Part shown: in pieces, positions 1 to 5,372 of the stretch | Layout of the letters: each line of letters starts with the position of its first letter | Numbering within the stretch: position 1 is the stretch's first letter | Source of the DNA: Actinomycetota bacterium | GTDB taxonomy: Bacteria > Actinomycetota > Thermoleophilia > RBG-16-64-13 | NCBI GenBank assembly: GCA_003157225.1 | Contig: PMIZ01000374.1 | Location: 1 to 7,159 of the forward strand | Direction: 5' to 3' | Length of the DNA stretch: 7,159 bases | Program-made: the position numbers and the translations under genes | The notes under the pieces: model-generated | What the model saw: the letters and a program-made list of their open reading frames with translations, nothing else | Databases searched by the model: none | Told to the model about the DNA's origin: nothing

Positions 1-625
1 TGCGCTGGAAGGATCCGATGAAGGTCGCGAGCGCGCGGGCCCGGGCTGCCGAAACCGCGAGACCCGACTGCGCCATGATGGTCTCCCAGGGAACAAATTG
101 GGCGTCCTGGCCGCCCATGCGAGTGACGCGGAGCAGCGCGTTGCGCTGGGCGAGAGCCTCGTCGTATCGCTCAAGGGTGCCACGGTGTTCCGGATCGCAC
201 CCCGCTGCCAGCCCGTCGAGATACTCGCGCCTACGTCGGGGGCCGCCCTTGATGAGCCTGAGGTCATCGGGCACGAAGGTGCGTATCGGCAGCGCCTCCC
301 GCCAGCGCGAGCAATCCTCCAGAGGAGCTCCGTCCGCCGTGAGCCTTCGTTCGCCCTCGCGGGAATAGGCGACGGTGGCCGTGGTCGCTATCCCGTCGTC
401 TTCCAGAGCTACTTCGATGCGCAATAGGTCGTCGCCCGACCTGATGAGGTCGCGGAAGTTCCCTGAGCGAAGAAGCCTGCCCTCGAGCGCGAGCGTAACG
501 CCCTCCAGAACCGTTGTCTTTCCTGCGCCGTTCGATCCCACGAGGATGGTCAGCCCCGCGCCTAGGTCGAGTGAGAGCTCGCGGCGGGAGCGGACGTTCG
601 CAAGACTCACTCCGCGGACGAACAC
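1..625 (-). CDS. recF: RecF, DNA replication/repair ATPase (3' part beyond window)
   Basis: RecF is an SMC/ABC-like ATPase that binds gapped DNA and helps load RecA through RecO and RecR. About 208 codons are present; the C-terminal part, with the ABC signature and Walker B, lies outside the window. Reading leftward from a GTG at 625, the N-terminus VFVRGVSLANVRSRREL matches the usual RecF pattern of a short strand followed by L-x-N-x-R. Walker A is GSNGAGKTT, with the lysine at residue 36, the position expected for RecF. Further on, residues such as PIRTFVPDDLRLIKGGPRRRREYLD match the family stretch after Walker A. The GTG start is chosen because an in-frame TGA (the stop of the preceding S4 gene) lies only 6 nt upstream and the N-terminal alignment is right. 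It is last in an apparent dnaA-dnaN-S4-recF run. The ATG at 631 is out of frame. Confidence 0.95.
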   Translation of the reverse strand, partial: MFVRGVSLANVRSRRELSLDLGAGLTILVGSNGAGKTTVLEGVTLALEGRLLRSGNFRDLIRSGDDLLRIEVALEDDGIATTATVAYSREGERRLTADGAPLEDCSRWREALPIRTFVPDDLRLIKGGPRRRREYLDGLAAGCDPEHRGTLERYDEALAQRNALLRVTRMGGQDAQFVPWETIMAQSGLAVSAARARALATFIGSFQR

Positions 626-631
626 CGCGCA

Positions 632-892
632 TCAGTCCCGTGACGTGGCAACGACTCCGGCCGATAGTCCTTTGGCATCGACCACGTCTCCCGGCTCCAA
701 CTTGTGGCCGCGCCGGGTCTCCACCCGGCCGTTCACCCGGACCTCGCCATCCACCACCAGTTGCTTGGCCTCGCCGCCGCTGCCCGCAAGGCCGGCCAGT
801 TTGACGAACTGACCCACGGTGATGGGCAGTCGGACCGCGACAGGCGTGGCGGTCGACGTCCTCTTCGCTCCGCGAGAATCGGGAAATGCCAT
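632..892 (-). CDS. yaaA: S4-domain RNA-binding protein, YaaA/RlbA type
   Basis: This is a small 86-residue protein with a single S4 RNA-binding fold at about residues 25-75. The pattern ITVGQFVKLAG, SGGEAK, DGEVRVNG, RRGHKLEPGDVV follows Bacillus subtilis YaaA (RlbA), which sits in the same place between dnaN and recF and has been linked to ribosome assembly. The N-terminal 20 residues are an extension rich in S, T and A. The ATG follows the dnaN TAG stop with no gap, and recF begins 6 nt after its stop, so translation is probably coupled along the operon; I see no clear Shine-Dalgarno of its own. It belongs to a broad S4 family, so its exact RNA target is unknown. Identification rests on motif and gene position. 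Confidence 0.88.
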   Translation of the reverse strand: MAFPDSRGAKRTSTATPVAVRLPITVGQFVKLAGLAGSGGEAKQLVVDGEVRVNGRVETRRGHKLEPGDVVDAKGLSAGVVATSRD

Positions 893-1996
893 CTAGTCGT
901 TCAGCCGGATGGGCATGACCAGGTAGAGGAAGTCGTCACCCGCGCCCTTTATCAGACCCGGACGGAGCGGACTGATGAAGCGCAAGAAGACCGGGGATTC
1001 CTTGACCGCCGCAACCCCCGCTTCGAGAAACTCCGGGTTGAAGCCGATGGCGAGATCCTCTCCGGAATACTGTATAGGCATGGCCTCGTGCGCTTTGCCT
1101 ACATCCTGCGATTCGGCGGAGACTGTCAGCGTGTTGGTCGAGAATTGGAGACGGAGCGGGGCGTTCTTCTGCGCGAGCAAGCCGACGCGTCGTACGGCTT
1201 CGAGGAGCTCGTCCCGATCCACTGCGACTTCATAGTCGAACGTCTCGGGGATCAGCTGCTTGTGATTGGGGAACTGCCCGTCGATGAGGCGTGAGACGAG
1301 CGTGATGCCGCCGACCTCGAAGAGCATCTGGTTTTCTGTGGGAAGAATGACGATGCTTTCGTCGTCCACCGAGGCGGCTATGCGCGAGAGTTCGAGGAGC
1401 GTCCGTGCCGGAGTGATGGCCTGCAAGGTGCCGGAGACTGACGACTCAAGCGGTGTCTCTTTCACGCTCAGACGGTAACTGTCGGTCGCCACCATCCGTA
1501 CCGAATGCCGGGAAAAGTGAACAAGGACACCGGTCAATACCGGGCGGGTCTCGTCGCGAGAGGCCGACGGAGCCACACGGTCCACAGTTTCGATGAAGGC
1601 CGCGCGGCTAACCGTGAATCTGTCTCCCGCAAGAGTCGGGAGCTGAGGGAAGTCCACCGCAGGTAGCGAATGAAGGTTGAAGAGCGACTCGCCTGCTTGG
1701 ATCTCTACTTGCGTCTCCCCGACCCTCTGCTGCAAGGTCACCGCTCCCACGGGAAGACTCCTCGCGATATCGGTAGCGATGCGGGCCGGCAGCACCAGCG
1801 CCCCGGGTTGCTCTACTTGCCCGGCCAAAGGCGCCTTTATCGATATCTCCATGTCCGTGGCGGAGAGTGTCGTGCCTTCCTCGCGAGCATCGATCAGCAC
1901 ACCGGAGAGCACTTGGATCGAACTGCGAGATGAGACGGCCTTGTTCACGATACCCAGACATTCAACGAGCGCCTGCTTGGTGGTGACAAGTTTCAT
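893..1996 (-). CDS. dnaN: DNA polymerase III beta subunit (sliding clamp)
   Basis: The sliding clamp is a ring-shaped homodimer that tethers the replicative polymerase and other partners to DNA. The product is 367 residues, the usual size, with three repeated clamp folds (about 1-120, 125-245 and 245-367). It starts MKLVTTKQALVECLGIVNKA and has the family stretches TDMEISI, LPARIATDIARSLP, TDSYRLS and FPNHKQLIP. It ends with LVMPIRLND, the typical MPxR C-terminus next to the partner-binding pocket. The ATG at 1996 is preceded by AGGAG (minus strand, 2006-2002) at 5 nt spacing. The stop abuts the S4 gene. A 278-bp gap separates it from dnaA, so it may have its own promoter in the AT-rich patch at 2034-2080, although I could not find a convincing -35/-10 pair. 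Nothing looks damaged. Confidence 0.97.
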   Translation of the reverse strand: MKLVTTKQALVECLGIVNKAVSSRSSIQVLSGVLIDAREEGTTLSATDMEISIKAPLAGQVEQPGALVLPARIATDIARSLPVGAVTLQQRVGETQVEIQAGESLFNLHSLPAVDFPQLPTLAGDRFTVSRAAFIETVDRVAPSASRDETRPVLTGVLVHFSRHSVRMVATDSYRLSVKETPLESSVSGTLQAITPARTLLELSRIAASVDDESIVILPTENQMLFEVGGITLVSRLIDGQFPNHKQLIPETFDYEVAVDRDELLEAVRRVGLLAQKNAPLRLQFSTNTLTVSAESQDVGKAHEAMPIQYSGEDLAIGFNPEFLEAGVAAVKESPVFLRFISPLRPGLIKGAGDDFLYLVMPIRLND

Positions 1997-2145
1997 CGAG
2001 GCTCCTCACTCACGGGATGGGGATGATGTGCGCTTACTGTTTCTATGGATTTGTATGTAAGACATAGTCGATGTAATAGGTCCTGTGGAAGGTGTTGAGA
2101 AACGAGTGGGTGTGGCTGTCGGAGCGGGAACCCGGAGCCGGTCGG

Positions 2146-2165
2146 TGTGCGTAACGTGTGAAGAA
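2146..2165 (-). promoter_or_regulatory. Pair of near-consensus DnaA boxes
   Basis: On the minus strand TTCTTCACA (2165-2157) and TTACGCACA (2154-2146) lie 11 bp apart start to start, about one helical turn, each with a single mismatch from TTWTNCACA. The same orientation and phasing argue mildly against chance, but such short degenerate sites are easy to find in a CA-rich stretch. Confidence 0.35.
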
Positions 2166-2246
2166 GTGGGGGACGGGAGAGTGTGCGGCGGCAAGGCGCG
2201 GGCCGCGGGGCACGGGGGCTGGCGCCGTCCACAGGGAGCCATCCAG

Positions 2247-2255
2247 TTATCTACA
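2247..2255 (+). promoter_or_regulatory. DnaA box, one mismatch
   Basis: The site reads TTATCTACA; the consensus is TTATCCACA, so one base differs. It lies 20 bp beyond the dnaA stop codon, inside the dnaA-dnaN gap, and is the best plus-strand match there. Confidence 0.5.
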
Positions 2256-2274
2256 AGACGCTGTGCAGACAGAG

Positions 2275-3750
2275 TCATCGAGCGCTCTTCACCCTACTAG
2301 TGAGTCTCTGGACGCGGTTGTACATCTCACGATCTTCTCGCATGAGCTTAGCGATTTTGTCCACCGCGTGAAGGACCGTGGTGTGATCGCGATTGCCGAT
2401 ACGCTCGCCGATCTTGGGAAGACTCGCGTCTGTGAGCTCCCGCGCCAGGTACATCGCCAGGTGCCGGCTTTCGACGATGGTGCGGGAGCGCTTGTCGCCG
2501 GTGATCTCGGTCACCGAAATGCCGGTCGTCTCGGCGACGGCGGTGAGGATGAGGTCGATGGTCACTTTGCTCGAAGGGGTCTCAGGGATGTCTTTGAGAA
2601 CTTCGCGGGCCAAATCGACGTCGATGGGCCGTTTGGTCACCGACGAGTAAGCCACCACACGAATGAGACAGCCTTCGAGTTCACGGATGTTCGTAGGGAC
2701 GCGCGAAGCGATAAGGTTGAGCACTTCCTCGTCTGCCAGCACAATGCGGTCGCTTCGCACTTTCTTCCGGAGGATGGCCACCCGGGTTTCGAGGTCCGGG
2801 GGCTGGATGTCGGTGATCAGTCCCCACTCGAACCGCGAGACCAGCCGGTCCTCGAGAGTGGCCAAGCCCTTCGGGTGGCGGTCCGAGGTGATGACTATCT
2901 GTTTCTGGGCGTCGTAGAGGGCGTTGAAGGTGTGGAAGAACTCCTCCTGCGTCTGCTCCTTCTTCTGCAGGAACTGTACGTCGTCGATGAGAAGCACGTC
3001 GATCGTGCGGTACCTGTTCTTGAAGCCTTCGATGCTGTCATCCCTCAGCGAGTTGATGAAGTCGTTCGTGAAGGTCTCCAGCGTGACGTAGCGGACCTTG
3101 AGCCCGGCATGATTGCGGAGGGCGTAGTTCCCGATGGCCTGGAGGAGATGGGTCTTGCCCAGGCCGACTCCGCCGTAGATGAACAGCGGGTTGTACTGAG
3201 TCCCGGGAGTCTCGGCCGCCGCGAGGGCCGCCGCGTGGGCGAACCGGTTGGACTGGCCTATGACGAAATTGTCGAAGGTGTACTTTCCCATCAACCCAGC
3301 CACAGAGGGCGTGCGCTCGCCGGAAACCGCAACAGCGCTGCCGCCCGACTGAACAAGCCCGGTGGGGCTACGATCGACGGGTCCCGCGAGCCGGGCGTGT
3401 CGGCTGCCCTCGGCAGCTCTCGAGCCGGGCGTGTCGGCGCCGGTGACGAGGTGGTCGCGCACGACCTCGTCGAGAACGGCGGCCCGGGACATGGCAGGAG
3501 AGACGACGATATTGAACGCGACGGGCTCGCCGATCACCTGAGAGACCGCGTCGGCCATCAGGGTGCGGAAGCGCGTATCGATCCAGTCTCGTGCGAAATC
3601 CGAGGCCACCCCCACGGAATAGGCGCCGTCCCGGAGTCCCAGACCCACGGTGGGCTCGAACCAGATGCGGTACGTACCTTCGTTGACCTGCTGGGAAATC
3701 AGGTCAAGAGCCTGCTCCCAGATTGGATCCCCGGTCGTTCTCTCCACCAA
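2275..3750 (-). CDS. dnaA: Chromosomal replication initiator DnaA
   Basis: DnaA is the AAA+ initiator that binds DnaA boxes, forms an ATP-dependent filament and melts oriC. The 491-residue product has all four domains. Domain I is residues 1-85 (IWEQALDLI, TYRIWFEP). Domain II is a variable linker, about 86-150. The AAA+ core has Walker A GGVGLGKT 193-200, Walker B LLIDD 253-257, sensor I ITSD 287-290, SRF with the presumed arginine finger at R306, and sensor II NIRELEG 354-360. The C-terminal helix-turn-helix has TIVESRHLAMYLAREL and the signature GNRDHTTVLHA from 452, where the second Gly of the usual GGRDHTTV is Asn. The start is TTG at 3750 or GTG at 3747; GGAG lies 7 nt before the TTG and AGGGG 5 nt before the GTG, so both are possible. 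An ATPase/wHTH gene ends 51 bp upstream on the same strand. An 18-bp direct repeat lies inside the linker. Confidence 0.98.
   Translation of the reverse strand: MVERTTGDPIWEQALDLISQQVNEGTYRIWFEPTVGLGLRDGAYSVGVASDFARDWIDTRFRTLMADAVSQVIGEPVAFNIVVSPAMSRAAVLDEVVRDHLVTGADTPGSRAAEGSRHARLAGPVDRSPTGLVQSGGSAVAVSGERTPSVAGLMGKYTFDNFVIGQSNRFAHAAALAAAETPGTQYNPLFIYGGVGLGKTHLLQAIGNYALRNHAGLKVRYVTLETFTNDFINSLRDDSIEGFKNRYRTIDVLLIDDVQFLQKKEQTQEEFFHTFNALYDAQKQIVITSDRHPKGLATLEDRLVSRFEWGLITDIQPPDLETRVAILRKKVRSDRIVLADEEVLNLIASRVPTNIRELEGCLIRVVAYSSVTKRPIDVDLAREVLKDIPETPSSKVTIDLILTAVAETTGISVTEITGDKRSRTIVESRHLAMYLARELTDASLPKIGERIGNRDHTTVLHAVDKIAKLMREDREMYNRVQRLTSRVKSAR
3387..3438. repeat. 18-bp direct repeat flanking a hairpin inside dnaA
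   Basis: CGAGCCGGGCGTGTCGGC occurs perfectly at 3387-3404 and 3421-3438. Between and overlapping the first copy is an inverted repeat, GCTGCC (3403-3408), CTC, GGCAGC (3412-3417). The offset of 34 bp is not a multiple of three, so in dnaA the two copies are read in different frames, giving DTPGS in one and RHARLA in the other. It falls in the domain II linker, which tolerates sequence change. Confidence 0.85.
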
Positions 3751-3771
3751 TGCCCCTCTCCACCATCCCCA

Positions 3772-3800
3772 CGACGGCGGGCGCTCGCTGCGCTCCGTCG
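3772..3800. repeat. GC-rich hairpin between the ATPase/wHTH gene and dnaA
   Basis: CGACGG (3772-3777) pairs with CCGTCG (3795-3800), and an inner GCGC (3781-3784) pairs with GCGC (3790-3793) around a 5-nt loop. In the minus-strand transcript the stem lies 2 nt after the upstream gene's TAG and about 22 nt before the dnaA start, ending just ahead of its ribosome-binding region. No U-run follows on the minus strand, so it does not look like a standard terminator; it could tune readthrough, mRNA stability or dnaA translation. Confidence 0.55.
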
Positions 3801-3801
3801 C

Positions 3802-4566
3802 CTACAGCACGGTATTCAGATACGCAAGCCCCGCGTCGGTCACCGAGCGATGTCCGGTCGGCCCAGAAGAGACGAAGCCCGCTTCCTCGAGCGTGACGAG
3901 GTCTCTGTAGGCTGTCGACGTCGACACGCCGAGTTCCTGGGCCACGCGGGTCGGGCCGACTGGGGCGAGCTCGACCGCCAGAAGCAGGGTCTTAAGCTGG
4001 CGCTCAGGGAGATTATATGACGGGACCGCTGCCGGCGTGAGAGCGGTTTCGGGTTGCGGCCGAAGTCGGGCTGTCACCACCGTGCCCCGGCCTAGGTTGT
4101 CCTCTATGTCGAGATCCCCCTGTAGGCTGGCCAGTGTCTCCCTCACCATAGCGAAGCCCGACCCCACCCCTCGGATCGTCTGCCGCGCCCGCGCGTCGGC
4201 CGAGGTGAAGCCGGGCCGTAGGGCGGCGTCCTTGTCGGGGATGCCCGGCCCCAGGTCGCTCACGCGCAGGGTGTTGCCGCCATCAAGGATGGTCACGACC
4301 ACACCCCGGAAAGACGCATGCACGAGGTTCTCGATGAGTTGCTCGAAGATGGGGAGTGGGAGCCGTCCCCCTCGCTCGCGAGCGAGCGCATGCGCCCGTA
4401 CCGCGAGGCCATGTATCAATTCGGGAAGATGCTCGTCGTCCAGCGGATACTCGGTGACCGTGATCACCTGGGGCGGGTAGAGCCGGTCGCCGTACACCGC
4501 GATGCGGGGCGGATCCATCTCGGTTGAGCCCGGCGGAGGCCCAGGCGATGAGTCGAGGCCGTTCAT
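3802..4566 (-). CDS. Soluble GHKL-type ATP-binding protein with C-terminal winged helix
   Basis: I do not recognise a named gene. The 254-residue product has a GHKL (histidine-kinase/MutL-like) ATP-binding fold at about 50-170: an N-box-like QLIENLVHA at 76-84, G1 box DLGPG 104-108, G2 GVGSGF 133-138, and G3 GRGT 159-162. After a short linker, residues 186-254 form a winged helix-turn-helix (LLLAVELAPVGPTRVAQELG, recognition helix STSTAYRDLVTLEEAGF, wing, then VTDAGLAYL). There is no phospho-acceptor histidine helix, receiver or membrane segment, so it is not a standard sensor kinase. In a MutL/GyrB alignment the catalytic Glu is Gln76, with Glu75 beside it, so it may bind ATP without normal hydrolysis. 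It reads toward dnaA, 51 bp away. The start may be ATG 4566 or ATG 4518; neither has a clear Shine-Dalgarno. A DNA-binding, ATP-responsive regulator of the dnaA region is an inference. Confidence 0.8.
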   Translation of the reverse strand: MNGLDSSPGPPPGSTEMDPPRIAVYGDRLYPPQVITVTEYPLDDEHLPELIHGLAVRAHALARERGGRLPLPIFEQLIENLVHASFRGVVVTILDGGNTLRVSDLGPGIPDKDAALRPGFTSADARARQTIRGVGSGFAMVRETLASLQGDLDIEDNLGRGTVVTARLRPQPETALTPAAVPSYNLPERQLKTLLLAVELAPVGPTRVAQELGVSTSTAYRDLVTLEEAGFVSSGPTGHRSVTDAGLAYLNTVL

Positions 4567-4585
4567 CAGGCAGATGCAACCTCAG

Positions 4586-4591
4586 ATTGTA
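4586..4591 (-). promoter_or_regulatory. Possible -10 element for the ATPase/wHTH gene
   Basis: On the minus strand the hexamer reads TACAAT, five of six to TATAAT, 20 bp upstream of ATG 4566. The matching -35 position (CTTCCG) is poor. If used, the leader to ATG 4566 would be only about a dozen nucleotides, or about 60 to the alternative ATG 4518. Confidence 0.35.
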
Positions 4592-4614
4592 AAGGAAGAC
4601 GGACGTGCCGGAAG

Positions 4615-4634
4615 CTAACCGCAATTCTAACCGC
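4615..4634. repeat. Tandem 8-bp repeat upstream of the ATPase/wHTH gene
   Basis: CTAACCGC occurs at 4615-4622 and again at 4627-4634, 12 bp apart start to start. On the minus strand this is two copies of GCGGTTAG lying just upstream of where a -35 would be for the TACAAT element. Spacing near one helical turn fits a protein binding site, possibly an operator for the adjacent winged-helix protein; binding is unproven. Confidence 0.4.
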
Positions 4635-4645
4635 GACGGAGGGGT

Positions 4646-4654
4646 TTTTCCACA
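4646..4654 (+). promoter_or_regulatory. DnaA box
   Basis: TTTTCCACA matches the TTWTNCACA form exactly. It sits 80 bp upstream of the ATPase/wHTH start, so DnaA bound here could also affect that gene. Confidence 0.6.
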
Positions 4655-4766
4655 GGCATTGGTCTCCAAGAAGTGCGCAAAGTGCAGTTCTTTGCTTTCA
4701 GAAGCGTGTGGAAGGTGCACCGTGCCAGGGGCCGTAGAAGGGCTGTTTGCAGGGAGATACCGTCAG

Positions 4767-4775
4767 TTATCCACA
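4767..4775 (+). promoter_or_regulatory. DnaA box, perfect consensus
   Basis: TTATCCACA is the perfect high-affinity consensus. It opens a compact group: ATGTCCACA follows 12 bp on (4779-4787, one mismatch from the actinobacterial form TTGTCCACA), then an inverted box at 4790-4798. Confidence 0.85.
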
Positions 4776-4789
4776 GGTATGTCCACACC

Positions 4790-4798
4790 TGTGCAAAA
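4790..4798 (-). promoter_or_regulatory. DnaA box, inverted
   Basis: On the minus strand the site reads TTTTGCACA, an exact match to TTWTNCACA. It faces the box at 4767-4775, with start positions 23 bp apart, about two helical turns. Confidence 0.65.
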
Positions 4799-5209
4799 CG
4801 TGCAGAACCACGGCACACGACGCCCGCATACAGCAGCTTTTCTGTTGAAAATGGGGAAAGTCATGTTCCGGCGGGGTTCCGTGGGGCTCGCATCGAGGCC
4901 TGCTGGGTGCGCCATCCGACGAACTGGAGGGCTCGAGGCGGCCGGCGTGAGCGTGGGCTGCCGAGTACGTGGGTCACGGGGTGCGAGGGAAGGCGAGAAG
5001 GATGGTCGTGAAGCCGGCCTGACGCCTCGGGAACGGCGCCGAGGCTGCCGTGGGCACCCGAAGAGCAGGTCGGCGGGGCTGCGAGAGGGTGTAGAGTCGC
5101 CGGAGGTCGACGATGCTGAGTGAGGATCGTGCGCCAGTGGCGTCCCACTGTCGTCGGGTTCCACAGCGGCGATGCGACGCGACGCGACTAATGGGTGGGC
5201 GGCAGGCAA

Positions 5210-5227
5210 TTATCCACAGTATCCACA
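5210..5227 (+). promoter_or_regulatory. Two abutting DnaA boxes
   Basis: TTATCCACA (5210-5218, perfect) is directly followed by GTATCCACA (5219-5227, one mismatch), head to tail with no gap. The pair lies 84 bp upstream of the rpmH -35 element, so it may act both in the origin and in control of the rpmH operon. Confidence 0.8.
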
Positions 5228-5311
5228 GGGGCCTGTGTACGCCTGCAGCGGGCGGCGGCAGCGAACCAACGAAAAGGGCGAGCGGGGCCGCTTTGGTGAG
5301 TTATGGTGCGA

Positions 5312-5340
5312 TTGACGAGAGGGTGCTGGAATTGTATACT
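5312..5340 (+). promoter_or_regulatory. Promoter of the rpmH-rnpA-yidD-yidC operon
   Basis: A -35 TTGACG (5312-5317) and a -10 TATACT (5335-5340) are 17 bp apart, each five of six to the housekeeping sigma consensus. Transcription would begin near 5347, giving a leader of about 120 nt before rpmH. An inverted repeat, GGGTGC (5321-5326) and GCACCC (5344-5349), brackets the -10 and could be an operator. Confidence 0.8.
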
Positions 5341-5355
5341 TCTGCACCCTTTGTG

Positions 5356-5372
5356 CGCACCGACGCGGTGCG
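5356..5372 (+). repeat. Hairpin at the 5' end of the rpmH leader
   Basis: CGCACCG (5356-5362), ACG, CGGTGCG (5366-5372) form a perfect 7-bp stem with a 3-nt loop. It begins about 10 nt after the predicted transcription start. There is no following U-run, so it is more likely to protect the mRNA 5' end or bind a regulator than to terminate. Confidence 0.6.

Larger units (their letters stand above)
1997..2274. other. dnaA-dnaN intergenic region: candidate unwinding element with degenerate DnaA boxes
   Basis: This 278-bp stretch has no credible gene. Next to dnaN, 2034-2080 is strikingly AT-rich for this genome (27 of 40 bases are A or T in 2041-2080) and could be a DNA unwinding element, the dnaN promoter, or both. 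Between it and dnaA lie near-consensus DnaA boxes: TTATCTACA (plus, 2247-2255), TTACGCACA (minus, 2154-2146) and TTCTTCACA (minus, 2165-2157), each one mismatch from TTWTNCACA, plus weaker two-mismatch sites at 2084-2092 and 2262-2270 (minus). Many actinobacterial origins sit in this gap and use many weak boxes. The plus strand is very G-rich (34 G against 12 C in 2161-2220). No T-tailed terminator is visible after dnaA. The oriC role is an inference. Confidence 0.55.

Noticed and set aside
264..632. A 122-codon minus-strand frame with an ATG at 632 overlapping recF
   Set aside because: It is arginine-rich with no family motif; the neighbouring frame gives a clear RecF with Walker A at the expected position.
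2158..4020. A 620-codon open frame on the plus strand antisense to all of dnaA
   Set aside because: It is the mirror of dnaA codon bias in a GC-rich genome, has no recognisable domain, and starts in the origin gap. The minus-strand DnaA match is unambiguous.
5024..5045. 7-bp stem considered as an intrinsic terminator
   Set aside because: No T-run follows on either strand and no gene ends nearby.
4605..5209. Several open frames on both strands in the divergent intergenic region
   Set aside because: The translations are low-complexity, rich in R, G, S and P, lack ribosome-binding sites, and overlap the DnaA boxes.
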